Assembly: GCA_022385755.1 (NCBI GenBank) | Contig: MU278348.1 | Location: forward strand, 1,546,329-1,610,328 | Direction: 5' to 3' | Origin: Trametopsis cervina | Lineage: Eukaryota > Basidiomycota > Agaricomycetes > Polyporales > Irpicaceae | Length of the DNA stretch: 64,000 nt | Shown here: one piece after another, positions 23,079-35,302 of the stretch | Position numbering within the stretch: the first letter of the stretch is position 1 | Layout: every line of letters starts with the position of its first letter | Program-made: the position numbers and the translations under genes | The notes under the pieces: generated by a model | What the model was told of the DNA's origin: nothing | The model's input: the letters and a program-made list of their open reading frames with translations, nothing else | The model's database searches: none

Positions 23079-23726
23079 ATGCGTCCTACCGCCCTCCTCA
23101 TGCACGTGTTCGCCATTGTCCTCTGCACCGTCCTCGCATCGGTCGCGGCGACACCGACAGCACCCAGCGCGGACGCACTCGCCAAGCGCGACCCCTCGCC
23201 CGTGGAGGCCAGAGCACCCGCACCCGCCCCGTCCAACGCCCGCCGCACGAACCAGGCTCGCGCCCCCGCCCCGTCTGGCGCGCTGCGCAAGCGCAAGCAG
23301 CAGGTCCTCTCCCCCGAGGAGGCCATCTCGCAGCACCTCTGCCCGCGTCCTATGCGCGCATGCCCGCTCTCGCCCGCGTCGGCACCGACAACCCTCGAGG
23401 AGTGGATCAGCGACGGTTTCGAGTGCGTCGACAACAGCGAGGACCTCACGTCCTGCGGCGGATGCGGTCTATCGGAGCCTCAGTGAGTCTCTCTCTCATT
23501 GTTCTTGTTCTTGTTCTTTGTTGTGTGCACCGTGCCAGCGCCTACGGGCACGGTGTCTGTTCCCTCGGCGGTGAGCTAACGTTCTTATCGCGTCGACAGG
23601 TACGATTGCACTAGCATCGAGGGCGCCGTCGGCGTATCGTGCGTTATCGGCACGTGTCACGTCGACTCCTGCGCGGAGGGATACGTTCGCTCGCTGGACG
23701 GCAAGTCGTGCGTCAAGGCACGCTGA
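23079..23726 (+). CDS. priA-like secreted cysteine-rich protein
   Basis: Two exons, 23079-23482 and 23600-23726; 176 aa. Residues 1-24 form a signal peptide with a hydrophobic core (VFAIVLCTVLASVAA). A basic, Ala/Pro-rich propeptide-like stretch with dibasic sites (AKR, RKRK) follows up to about residue 75. The C-terminal 95 residues resemble the PriA family known from Lentinula and other mushrooms: CPRPMRACPL, then GFECVDNSEDLTSCGGCG, YDCTSIEGAVGVSC and SCAEGYVRSLDGKSCV, with ten or more cysteines. The molecular role is not known; family members are linked to fruiting or to the cell surface. The gene has its own TATA box and GC-rich codons. Confidence 0.82.
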
Positions 23727-24248
23727 TCAACTCGCGGCGACGGCCTTGTCTCCCCGCAACGCCAAGGATGACCTCCCACTGGACGTCCTCGCGTTTTTCT
23801 TCTCTTCTCTCGGACCCTGTAGACCCTCGATCCCCTTGTGGATCGAATAGACTTTAACGATACGCTCGGTTTTTTTATTATTGCTTCTGCTGAACTTTTT
23901 AGTCCCTAGTCTTTACTTTTCACTTTTCACTTCCCGTGTTGCATGTACACCTCGCGTCCACCGCGCCCCATTGTCTTACCCCTCCGGACTTTTCTTTTCA
24001 CCTTCCTGCTCCATTGGTTTACTTGCATTCCCGTTCAAAACCTCCACCTTCCATTGTCCATTCCGCCCCCGCTTCGCTTGCAGTCCGGTATTAGTTGTGT
24101 TCCGCGTTCCTTCTGTGATGCAGCCCCCACGGTTCCTTCATGACGTCTGCCACGAACTTCTCCGTTGCCGCCCCGCTTCTCGCGCTCTCCACCTCTATGA
24201 ACACCACTCTTCTCCTGCGTAGCTACCGTGTAACGACCCGCGTATAGA

Positions 24249-24270
24249 CAGCCAGACAGACAGACAGACA
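24249..24270. repeat. Simple repeat (GACA)n
   Basis: Run of about five GACA units within a GC-rich segment. Microsatellite, no function seen. Confidence 0.7.
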
Positions 24271-24550
24271 GACCCACTTCCATGCCTGCCGCGCGCGGTG
24301 ACCTGACCATTTACACACAAACGCACGCATCCTCGCAATCGTACAGACAACCCAGATGTCGCGATCGCGACTGTTCTAGGACGCGTCTCGCCATTTGCAA
24401 ACGTGCTGTCATGATCAGCTCAGCTCTGACAGCCCATGATCAGCCATCGATATTAACAGCCCTATGCGTTACGTTACGCATTGCGTGTATTCATTCAATT
24501 CACGCATTACACTTACACCAGAGAAGCATTATTATCCTGTCTGCGGCATA

Positions 24551-24895
24551 CTATCTGAACTCTGAATTTTCGCTATCTACACGCGCAAAAAGGGACAGGG
24601 CACTTCTTGATATGATTATAATCGGCTGTAGAGGAGAGAGGCGCGGAGTGTTCGTCGTCCGTCCCGGATCCGAACATGTTGGATGTGGAGAAGATGGATG
24701 GGGCGTCGCGGAGCGCGGTTTGGGTGTGAAGCGAACAAATTCAGAATTAGCAGCAACGGCTGCGGCTCCTCAGTTAGGAACAGTCCGAAATAAAATTGCA
24801 TGGCTAGTGTACTGAGCACCACAGCTGCAGTGGATACCTTGGAGGTCTTCTTCTCCATTATCATTATGGGCCGACCTGGAAAGAAGCGTCGACAT
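24551..24895 (-). CDS. Possible small gene, unknown function
   Basis: Two candidate exons, 24895-24838 and 24768-24551, joined by a 69-nt GT-AG intron, give 91 aa in phase. It starts MSTLLSRSAHNDNGEEDLQ and continues as a Pro/Ser-rich chain (RFTPKPRSATPHPSSP). No family recognised. A pyrimidine-rich leader precedes the ATG. Another frame is also open over the second exon, so the call is weak. Confidence 0.3.
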
Positions 24896-25130
24896 GATAT
24901 AATAGTAATAGACGGTGTGAAATATGGCGATTTGATTTGGTAGGGCGGTCGTCAAGAGCGGCGGAGGCGAGAAAGATAGAAATAGGAAGGATGGAAAAGA
25001 ATAAAAGAAGCCTTGTTTACTGTGCATACCTGGCCGTCATCGGTGTGGTTCTGATAGCGATACAGCATACAGCACACTGGACGCAGCAAGCGATATTGAA
25101 TGCATTAGACGCATACATTATGTCAACACC

Positions 25131-25144
25131 CACCCACCCACCCA
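25131..25144. repeat. Simple repeat (CCCA)n
   Basis: Short run of CCCA units; low-complexity DNA with no other feature attached. Confidence 0.6.
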
Positions 25145-25925
25145 GTAGTTTTAGTTTAGACGGGTGAGGTCATCACGTCTCCCGCCGGGGCGCTGATGGG
25201 TGCTTCTCGTCGGGATGTCACGTCTGACGGGTCCGCCCCCTATAGGAATTTGTATGTACGTATGCGCGAAGCCGGGAAGGTACAGTACGAACGATTGGAG
25301 GCGCGCGCTTGCTTGTATGGGAGCGGGTGGCGGGTATCGCGCGAAGATAAGTCAGGATGTGATGTTGTCTGCTGCAGATGGTGGAAATCGCGACGGCGGG
25401 CTACGAGAGCAGACTGTACTGTATTGAGCGGTGGGCCCGTTGGTTCTGCGCGACATGTACGCAGGGAGGGACCTGATCGGACCAGCGCAGAACGACTGAT
25501 AATCTGCCAGTGCGATATTGCAGCCGACGTCTTCGGTCGGCGTGTCGGAGAGATAGCAGGGTGTATCGTATCGTATCTGTGTGTGTGTGGTCGTGTTCAG
25601 TTCTTTGTCAGTTACCTGAGAAGCTGCGCTGCAGGAAGGGGTAATTTCGAGGCTTGTTTTTGAAGGTTACGTGTATCGTTGAGATGGTGGCTTTTATTGC
25701 TGGAGATGCTCCACTGCGAGCATTGCTGTGGCTGACACTCCGGCGTCGCGGCGCAGTAGGCGGCACAGGCGGTCTCAGGAGGGACGCTCGCTCGGGCGCG
25801 ACGCTGCCGTATGGGCTCCGTCGGCCTCGACGGATTTGTAAGTGCTCGCTGCGGGAGCGCTACACTGTGAATTGTAGGGCGGCATATAAGCACGGCTGCA
25901 AACTTGGACAGGTCGGAAGTACCAC

Positions 25926-26081
25926 CATATGTAAGCGCATAGAACTCTTCAGCGATAGTTGAGAGGCAGGGTCCGCATCTGGTCGGTTCTGCAGTGCCGT
26001 GGCCATATGGTCGCATAGAGTTCTTCTGTGATTAGTTGGGAGACGGCATTTTCACCTGGTCGATTCTACAATGTCGTGGCT
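25926..26081. repeat. Degenerate 78-bp tandem duplication
   Basis: Two adjacent copies start with CATATG at 25926 and 26004 and both end in CGTGGC. They share blocks such as GCATAGA, TCTTC, TAGTTG, CTGGTCG and TTCT, roughly 60-65% identity by eye. A third CATATGGTC begins at 26095 after a short filler but then diverges. No coding role seen. Confidence 0.5.
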
Positions 26082-28005
26082 ACAACGCCGTGGCCATATG
26101 GTCCATCCTCATCTGCGTTCCTTTGCAAAGTGTCATTCGCTCAAGACCACCTTATGAAAGCCCTATCCGACGCTGAAGTGCCCCTGAGAGTCAGCGAGAT
26201 TGTCAGCAGCTTCCCATGCAAGCCCGTGTTTGTGACCTCGAGACCATGCGGGCCGCCTCTTCACGTAAAGGTCTGTTAGCCCTGGACGTGGAGCACGAGT
26301 GACACCAGAGTACACCGAACAGAGAGGAAGTCTGGAATGCGCCTTGGGGACTTGGTCTACGAGTGTGACCATTGAGGTCGTTCTGTGCATCCTGATATAA
26401 TTTGTCAAAGCATTCTACTGGCGAAGAGGAGCGCATGCCTCGCACAAGGGCTGCCCGTGCATGTGGTGACTAACATGCCGTCGGCGTGTTCGCGGCAGAT
26501 GCACCACGCTGAGGCATCGAGTATGCTCTTGATCCTTCCAGTTGACGGTCCAACGCATAAAACGTTTACACCCGGTACATAACGAGTGTGATTGCGTCGG
26601 GATGGCTGACGTAGCAGGCGGTGTCACCTGCGTCGCCGACGTAAGGGTACGTGTGCCGGTCGATGTGTGTCTGCCGTGTTCCCAGGAGATGGAAGTGATG
26701 AAAATCGGAGAGGGCGAGCTCGGTGCGGCATGATGCGCTTCGTGCATTGCGCGAATTCAGAGCGACCCGCTAATGTAGATCGAGCAACATGATCGGTCAC
26801 GGTGAGGTGCTGGACAATGATGTTTGGAGACATTGTCGCAGAGTCGACATTCTGCCCCGCCCGCCGATTTTTAGAGATGATCATGTTTTAGAAAGAGTGA
26901 TATAACTATAACCTATCAGCACTGTGAGCCAAAGTGAAACACTGCAAAACTGCTGGCTACGTACCATCGTTGTGTCGCGAGTGCGTTGCAGGATGACGTC
27001 GGGAGGAAAGGCCGGATTAGGAAACCGGCGGGGAACGTGGAGGCAATAATGCTGGCGATCGCCGCCGGCGTCTTAGAGTTGCCTCCGTTCTCGATCGTGA
27101 TACGAGCTTGAATCGCCGACGACGACGACGACACCAGCATCCTCGAGCAGGACGTGATGCTCTACGGTGCAGTACCGTTCGCAAGCTGTTGGAAGTTGCA
27201 GTAACACGTTCACGCTCTTCTCACATCCGGCGGCAAATTAAGCGCAAGTGTGCGTGCTGATATGATGATCTAGGAACAAGCCATCACCGTCCAGCTCTGA
27301 TCTCGACACAAGCATGCCCGGATGCAAAACATGCACGCCCCCGTCTAATCTCGTCTTTCCTCTACCAACCACCCGTCGGGCCAGCTCCATTGCACTCAGC
27401 TGCATTCGCCTCCTGAGCCCCTCGAGCTCAAGCCGGACACCTCCAGACGAGACCCAGCACTGCAGCAGCGCTTGTCAGGAGGGCCAAGAACGGAAAAATC
27501 GGCAGCGCCCATGGGAGGTGGTGCGACTTTTGTTTTCTTATGCGCTCGGCCCAGCGTGCCAGTGTGTCAACTGCCGTTACCCACAACAACACAATGGGAC
27601 CATCGCCCGACCGTCCAACAACTCTTGCACGACCACTCCCATCTCGGTCCACAAAAAATTAGTCCATAATGGCCTTTTAGGCCGCCAGAGTCGCATCGAC
27701 GCTGCACGCTGCCCGCCGCGAGATTGCATTTTAGACCGGCCACGCCTGCTTCCTGCATTCCTCCAACTTTGCTCTCTTCGGTTCGGCCAGCCAGCCACTT
27801 GCAAGTCCTCATCCAAGCCAGCCGCTATCCACACGTTCTCCCGCACGAGGCTCGCAGTCGATCGTCCCGAATCCGGTCGCCTTTCCCCGCCTCCATCCCG
27901 CCTCCACCGACACAAACCCACCCGCCTCCTGCGGCTGACGATGAACGGGTGCTGACCCACATGCACAGTCCAGCATCCGCTCTTGCATTCCACGCCGCAG
28001 CAGAA

Positions 28006-28013
28006 CATATAAG
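28006..28013 (+). promoter_or_regulatory. TATA-like element
   Basis: CATATAAG about 95 bp upstream of the ATG at 28107, in an otherwise GC-rich leader. Confidence 0.4.
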
Positions 28014-28106
28014 TACCCCCAGGTGCCCGAGTGTTGAAGTTCACCTAATCCCCTCACGTTTCACGGCCGCCACCCTACACCTCTACGCTGGACACCATCT
28101 CCGAAC

Positions 28107-29608
28107 ATGAATCCATCACCGGAGACGCCAGCCGCTGAAGAGCCGCAACGAAATGTCAATGTTATATCCACCTTTGTCCGCACAGTTTCCATAGTCCTGA
28201 GCTCGGTTGGCTTAACACTCGTGCGTCTCTCCTGTTCTTTCTTACCGAGTTTCCTTTTGTGCTCACCCGACTTGTCACCATCTAGAGCGTACTAGCGCAT
28301 TGCATTGCTCGCTTGACGCGTTACCTTCCCGCAGCCCGCACAGCGCCCCCAAGGACGCTCGTCCGCACCACCACGCTCACCATCATCGCAGCGTCCGTCG
28401 CAGAGAACAAGACGCCTGCGCGCAACGTCGTTTCCATACAAATGGACGGCGACACCGTCCACTTCCGCTCCGAGGCCGTCACTGTACTGCTCAACCAGTC
28501 CCGCCGCGCCTCCATGTCCGCTCATGCACACGCAGGGCTCACAACGCGCACAGAGAGCAATCTAGGCGAGGACACAATGATGTCCAGCCCGGTAGACTTG
28601 ACATCGGTTGACGAAGCGCTGCGCGCTCAACCACAAGACGCACACGTCAGCAGCGAAAGCCAGTCCTCCTCTGCCGCAGCCGCCGAGCAATCCACCACAC
28701 CACCCGCGTCAGCCAAGCCATCCCTGGCAGACCGCCTCCCGCGCGTGTTCCGCGCGAAGCGCAAGTCAGTCGACTCCCAGGCAAACGCAGTGGCAGGCCC
28801 GTCCTCGAAGCCGCATTCGCGCGCAAGCTCGATGGTACGCAGCGTGTCCCCGCGTCTGCGCGCACTGTCACTGAGGTCTGAGCCCGAGGAGTCCGCCACC
28901 GCGCACGGACGCGTCCCGTACGTGGCTGACCCAGACGACAAGCAGACGTTCCATACGTCGTTCGTAAATCCTCTCCGGCCCAAACGCAAGAGTCGTAAGT
29001 CTTCTCCTTTTCTTTGCAAAAGTTCGTTGTATGCTCATAATATTATTTGTATTGCAGCATCGCCCTCTCTGCACTCTACACCGCTCCGCAAGACGTTCGA
29101 CCTCCCCGAGTCTCCTCTGTCCCCACCGCCAGCCACCAAGACGATGCAACGCGCCCCAACGACGCCCACGCCTCCCCCGCACCGCCGACACCGCTCCCTC
29201 GCCTCGTACATCACCGCCGCCATCCGCCCGTCCTCCTCCCGTGCACAGCCCTCGCGCAGCCCGTCCCCGTCCTCCCGGCGCAGTTTCTCCCCATATTCCT
29301 CCTCCTCCACAACCTCGTCTTCTTCTACATCAGGGACCGGCTCGTCATCTGCGCGCTCGCGCTCGCGCCGCAGCTTCTCGTTCTCCTCGATCGGCTCGTC
29401 CGCAGAGGCGGCTGACCAGCAGCCCGTGCGCCGTACGCAACCGTACGGTCCGCCGTACTATGCTGCGATGCCTGTGCCGAGACGTTCGTTGAGCGACCGG
29501 AGGGGCGCTGTCAGGGTTGGCCCGATACGCGAGGACGAGGTTGAAGGTGGTGAGCAGCAGCCGCAGGGGTTGGGGCTCGAGTTTGGTGTGCTTCAGCGCG
29601 CTCGCTAG
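28107..29608 (+). CDS. Ser/Pro/Arg-rich hypothetical protein with one membrane-like segment
   Basis: Three exons, 28107-28220, 28286-28994, 29058-29608; 457 aa. Residues 17-48 contain a hydrophobic stretch (VSIVLSSVGLTLSVLAHC) that spans the first intron and could be a membrane anchor. The rest is low complexity: Ser-rich, Arg-rich and Pro-rich, with RRHRSLASYITAAIRPSS and a long Ser/Thr run near residue 350. No known domain is seen. The frame is supported by phase across both introns and by the GC-rich codon bias seen also in the DAO gene. Similar Ser-rich proteins are common and poorly described in mushrooms. Function unknown. Confidence 0.65.
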
Positions 29609-30002
29609 CTGCTGGTGTGTGTGGTTTCTCTTTTCTCGACGGGTTTCGGCAGTTCTCCTTGATGGACGATTGGCCTGGTACACGATATCTTACGCCTCCT
29701 AACCTCTCTAAAGCTACAGCTACATACATATCTACTAAACGCACGGATTCTTGTTCTATCGCATTTCGCTACGACTAGATAGCACGCACATCATCTTTCT
29801 CCTCTCGTCTCATCTCATGGGCCCTTTACGATATCCACCTGTTCACGCATTGCACGTATTCTTATTACTTGATGTATATACTCTCCCGACTCCGAACTGG
29901 AGAATCGACGAAATCACTCTGTTCATGATCACTTCCATTCTATTGTGTCAAACACTTTACAGCGGTTTCGTCTGGGCTACGGCTAAGTAGTTACCCCTCA
30001 CA
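29609..30002. other. Convergent 3' intergenic region
   Basis: 394 bp between the stops of the Ser-rich gene and the DExH helicase. AT-richer than both flanks; nothing else seen. Confidence 0.5.
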
Positions 30003-33000
30003 TCAAGCACTCAGCCCGTCGCCGGCCAACAACGTTAGTACGGCCTGCACGACGGGGTTGTCCGCGCGGAAGTCGAGTGTGCTCCCGTCTTCGACGCATT
30101 TCTTCAGCTGCAGATCTAGCAGTTGGCTTTACGGTAGAAAAGATAAAGGATGTCAGCGGATGGCACATATGCAGGCCAACAGAATAAGCAGGAAGGACGT
30201 ACCGAAGTTGTTTGACGAGCACGCCGATGCGCGGCCATGCCTTGAGCTTGATGAAGGACCCAGACGAGGATCCGACGCGTACGGTGATGCCACCGCCGAT
30301 GTGGTTCACGTCGAGCGGACCACCGAATAGGAGGAGGGCATAGAACGGGACCTGTATGAGCAACTCGCGTGTTAGCAAAGGTGAGAGGAGAGCGAGGGAA
30401 CAAGAATGCTCACCTCTGTCGCGTCGCGCAAGAAGACCTTGCTCGACATATGTTTCTGGAAGTAAGCCACGAACGGGACCTTCCACTCCGACGCATGGAA
30501 CAAGACAGACGAGGGATGCAAGAACACCCTGTTGTTGCCCCCGCTACCTCCACCACCAGGCCCACCCGAGCTCTGCTGACCCCCACCACCAACATTAACA
30601 TCATAAAACTTGAACTCCCGCGCCTCGTTCGCGCGCTGCACCGTCCCCGCCTGCACCCTATCGAACTTGATCGCGCCGTGCGGGAGGACGACGCGTGCGA
30701 CGCGCGGCCACAGCCCGGAAAGGATGACGGCCTTCAGCAATGCACTGTTTCCTGCGTGCAGGTTGAGCACGGGCGAGGTGGGGGTGCTACCTGCGGGCAC
30801 GAGGTTCAGCGTGGAGAGCGTGCTGAGGAAGTCGGTGCGCAGGGAGGTGATGTCGCGGAGCGTGGAGTGGGAGATGAAGTTCTGTGCAAGAGAATGTTAG
30901 CATTTTGAGTATGAGTGAGCGCAGGAGAATGGGGTTCTTACCTCTTCGCAGAACGTGCGGACGCGCGATGCGCCCCCACCTTCGCTGCTGAGCCGGCGGC
31001 ACTCATCGTATGCGTTGACGTCTGTGAGTAAGTCGCTGTTTGCTGTGGCGAAGCGTGCCCTTGCACTAAATGCCATATCATGTATAAGAACGGATGAGTG
31101 AGGATGAATGTCAAGTTGGAGACGTACCGGCTGGCCTCTTCACGCTTGTCCATCGGGCTCGTGAACAGAGGCTTGGAAGACAAACAAGCCGCAACGGTCA
31201 GTATCGGGCCCAGGCAGCGGAAGATGGTCCCGAAGATGAGCATCTTGCCCAGCCTGAGGTCAACAGGCAATGTTGACTACGTGAACGCGATCTCATGAGT
31301 GGCCGAAAGTCATGATTAGTAGACAAATACGAACCAGGTGTTGACCCATCGGAGTAAGCTCTCCTTCCTCCGTTATTGCGCCCAATTCAGTCAGGGTGGC
31401 CAAGGCACCATCTATGGCTGCCATTTCCGGGGGGTCGATGGCACGGGACAAAAATTGCTGAAGGGCGAGTCAATAAGCCTCTGCTCACACAAGTGGAACA
31501 AGTCATTAGTAGTACCTTGACATCGTCGTGCATGACTTTGACAGCCAATGATACACTTTCCAGAGCCACCCGCTTGATCTCCGGTATAGGGTAGGCATTC
31601 ATGCGCTTCTCCTGGGCCCTCGTAAACAGCTTGTAACAAAATCCTGGCTTTGTTCGACCTGCTCGCCCGCGTCGTTGCTTCGCCGCGGCACGGGTCACCC
31701 ATTGCTCAACGAGACGCGTTAAACCGTTTTCGTTGTCATATTGTGTTTCTTTCACTTTTCCGGAGTCGATCACGTAGACGACGTCGTCAATTGTGATTGA
31801 CGTCTGTAATATTATTTGGTGTGTGAGAATGGAGCGTGCGGAGGGTAAGAATGGGATGTACCTCAGCAACATTGGTTGCTGCGATGATCTTCCAGCCAGG
31901 CGTAGGATCGAACACGGCGCGCTGTTCGTCGCTAGAGAGGTGGGCATGGAGCGGCAGAATTTTCGATTTTGGCAGGCCCCGAAGGGTTTCTATGCAGGAG
32001 CGAATATCTTGAACACCTGGGAGGAAGATGAGGATACCACAAGGTTCTACTGCAGTATCCATAATATGTTTAACGACTGCTTTGATGAGCTGGAGTGCAT
32101 ACGATCAGACCAGCCCGCGATATATGTCAGCATACGGACCTCGTAATCAATCCTATCTGAGGTGGCCAACGTCTGCAAGGCGGTGATGTCTTTATCACCT
32201 AACCCAAGCTCAGAAAACTCTTCTTCTAATCTTCTTCTGTCCTGGGCTGACGTTTTCTTGGCCCCCCTGGCTGGCGGAGGGCGGTATGTTATCAGAGGCA
32301 TAACATCCTCTAAGAAGCTATACGCATGGGTTTGGTTGTTAAGCTGGATCTCATATATCTCCGTTGAGAATGACTCACACGTCCTGGACTGGATGCGTCA
32401 TGCCAGGAATGCTGAGAAGTGGTGCATTATCGAAGTATTTGACGAATACTTCGTGGTTGATCGTAGCAGACATGAGTACGATCTTGAGCCGAGGGTGATG
32501 TACCATTAGCTCCTTTAATTGTAAGAGTAGGATATCGCCGTCCACGGAACGTTCGTGGACCTGCATAACTTATTAGCAGGGCACTCAACGGGAAGTATGA
32601 GTACCGCACCTCATCTACTATGACATGGGTGACGTCTGTTAATTTGTCGCCCGACCCGAGGCGGCGAAGGACAACACCGGTCGTGCAGAAAAGCAATTTG
32701 GTCCGCGCGCTCTGTTTACTTTCGCCACGTATAGCGTAGCCCACAGAACCATCTTCGAGTCTTTCGGATGAAACGCGAGCGGCGACACCGATGGCGGAGA
32801 GCCGACGTGGTTGCGTTATTATGATTGAGGCTGACGCTCCTTGGTTTGCTTCAATGAGAGAGTCGAGTACAAATTGGGGGACTGAGCGGATGTTAGTGTG
32901 AGAACGCTAGAGTGTACACTAGATCCTCACGCTGAGTTGTCTTTCCGCAGCCTAAACGTACGTTAGATATGATCACTAATGGTTGAGATATTCATGTGTT

Positions 33001-35089
33001 CTGTTCTCACCCGTTTCTCCAACCACTACAACGCACCGATTCTTCTCGAGAGCGGTCAAGAAGGAATCCTTCGCCGAAAATGCAGGAAGCTTCTGCCTAG
33101 CTGAAAGGATCTTACGGTATGGAGGATTCCGTGACATGGCATGAAATTCTTCCTTTACCACTGAATCTGCTCGGCCATCCTTCCTACCGGTTCTTGGGCC
33201 GCGCTTCCTCGATGATGGGGACGGGGTCGTTGGTTCCGATACGTCGAGAATCGCGGTTTGGTCTGCTCCTCGTCTCCGTGGGAGCAGATGCTTAAGAACC
33301 GAAGACATGTCCGGCGGTCCATTATCTTGCATGAAAGCCCACTCCTCCTCCAGTATTCGAACCATCGCCATAACAGTACTTTCTCCAGGATCAACGAGGT
33401 TATTCTCCGCAAAGGCATTTATCACCCTCGAGAGTATATGTAGTCGGACGTAGGAAGGAGCCTCGCTGGAGGTAATATACATGGGAGGAGGGTCGCCATG
33501 TGAAGCAAGGCTATAAGGGGTAGATGGAAAGATAATATGCAGATGCAGTGGAGCGATAGGCATCGGCAGTTTAAGGTGTAGATCGTCCACAAATGTCGCA
33601 CCTAGAGCTTCAAGTTCATCCTCATCCAACACTGTCGTATCAACATGTTCTGGTGATGGGGAGAAGTCATCACCCATGAGTCGAATATTTAACTCCTTTA
33701 CGAGAAGTCCCCAGTTTTGAGCGAAATCGCCGTTCGTAATGCACTCTTTCACGACATGTGCGGGCCAACCACACTCCTTGACCGCTTTCTCTTGTATCCA
33801 TCGTAGTTTAAGGTCTTCTGTGCCGCTGTGGGCGGATGATACGAAGGAGTTCGATGTATTGATACTCGGTAGGAACCGTTTCGGTAGATCGCATTCGGGG
33901 ACATGCAGCAGAAGGTATTCCAAACACGCATCAAGGGGACTCAAGGAGGCGAGCAACGTCGAAGAGAGTGCGGAGGACTGGGATAACGCTTGGGTGGCTA
34001 TTCGAGCCTGCGGAAGAGTAAAGCCGAGTGTCTGCAATTTTTGCTGCAGCTCAGACACAGCGTGTTCAGCCAGCACCGTGGGGAGCGCATCTGCAGCCTC
34101 TGGCCAGAGCTCGAAGGCCTAAAGTTATGTCAAGTTTAGTCCTGGTGTGAGCCTATGTAGATGTATATGTCTCGCCGCTCACAAACCTTCTTAATAGAGT
34201 CTTCTACATTCTCTCTGACAGAAGAAGCCATCTTGACCTCGGGGGCGCGCGCAAACTCCGGAGATGTGGTGGCTACAGCGGTTCCACTACTAGACGAAGG
34301 CGCATCTTGTCTCCTGGCTGCGGTTTCCTGACGATCCTCAACTGCCTTCCGCGCGGTGAAAGGATCGGCTTCATACATCCATTTCTGATGTTCAGGAGCC
34401 TGTTTGTGTTCAGCTGCCAGCTCATTCCAGTACTCACGAGGACCTGGAGGTAGGACGCGATTTAGCTGTATTCCATTGCAGAACTGTGGCACATATGAGA
34501 CCAGGTGCTAACGATTAGACTTTGACTGGCACCAACACGATATAGCGCGTATGTTGCACCCCAATGGCGAGCTTCTAGAGCTGTTGGAACAACATAAGGA
34601 GGATGCGGCTCCATGCGGACCGATTCTTTCTCATTCTTCTTATTCGTGCGGCTCAAGTGCACAACGAAAGTGAATCCATTTCCCTGCCTCCGCTAGCACC
34701 ACACCAATCTGAATTAGAAATTCATCGCTCCGAGTCCATGGGGGACTCACAGCGTCAACGTTTGGTTTGTCCCATCCGTTCTTCTGACACCTATCAGGTC
34801 ACTGCGTAAGTAGCCGGCGGAAGGTTTGTTCGAGACAAAAGCATCTCAAGGATCGCCCTGCATTACTTCTGTCTCAGACAAACCTCAGTATGCGCGCCAT
34901 GAACTTGGCACCGTCACCGGAATGAAGTATGCGACTTTACCTTTCATTAAGTAAACTGAGCGGGAATTTCGAGCCTTGGGGAAACAGTGGCCGTTCATCG
35001 GGATTTGAAGACTCGGGGGCCGTCCTAGTGGCGGCTTTGGAGGAATTTCCTGCATTGCCAGACTTGACGATGCCCTTCCTCGGAGGCAT
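30003..35089 (-). CDS. DExH-box RNA helicase, DHX57/YLR419W-like
   Basis: Seventeen exons: 35089-34941, 34790-34751, 34683-34537, 34483-34187, 34118-33011, 32951-32931, 32881-32610, 32560-32379, 32317-32140, 32089-31862, 31803-31516, 31457-31335, 31276-31128, 31065-30942, 30881-30414, 30351-30203, 30126-30003; 1348 aa. The N-terminus (LFPQGSKFPLSLLNER) and the region around residues 190-460 match the YLR419W/DHX57/DHX29 type, with an RWD-like segment (DELEALGATF). The helicase core has GETGCGKTTQ (Lys584), TQPRRLSAIGV, the DEVH box at 677-680 split by an intron, SATIN, ATNVAE and QRRGRAGRT, followed by HA2 and OB-fold regions. Known relatives act on ribosomes or mRNA; the substrate here is inference. 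The 3' exons contain a Gly-rich insert. Confidence 0.92.
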
Positions 35090-35302
35090 GTGTGCAGAAC
35101 TATCATAGGCTTACCATACAGTAAATCTTAGGAGAACTCATATGTCACGTAGAGTGTGACCGGCATCCGGCGTGTTCTCTCGTGACGACCCTGTGACTGG
35201 GAATTATAGCGCCCATTGAGCACATCAAGTCTGCAGTTGTCTGTGCATTACACTCAGCGTTCTCCACCTTCTGTTTATTCTAGTCCCTCTTTTACTCGCG
35301 AC
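35090..35302. promoter_or_regulatory. Divergent promoter region of two DExH helicases
   Basis: Only 213 bp lie between the start codons of the DHX57-like gene and PRP22. Both promoters must overlap here. No named site recognised. Confidence 0.5.

Larger units (their letters stand above)
23727..28106. other. Long gene-poor region
   Basis: About 4.4 kb, the largest gap in the window. The first 500 bp are probably priA-like 3' UTR. Beyond that I see simple repeats (24249-24270 and 25131-25144), a degenerate 78-bp tandem duplication at 25926-26081, one possible small gene at 24551-24895, and fragments of open frame around 26400-27150 on the minus strand that stop and shift repeatedly. A TATA-like CATATAAG at 28006-28013 probably serves the gene starting at 28107. 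Confidence 0.5.

Noticed and set aside
27314..28044. Long overlapping open frames on both strands before the Ser-rich gene
   Set aside because: GC-rich DNA leaves stop codons rare in all frames; the region ends in a TATA-like site and leader, and no frame has recognisable features.
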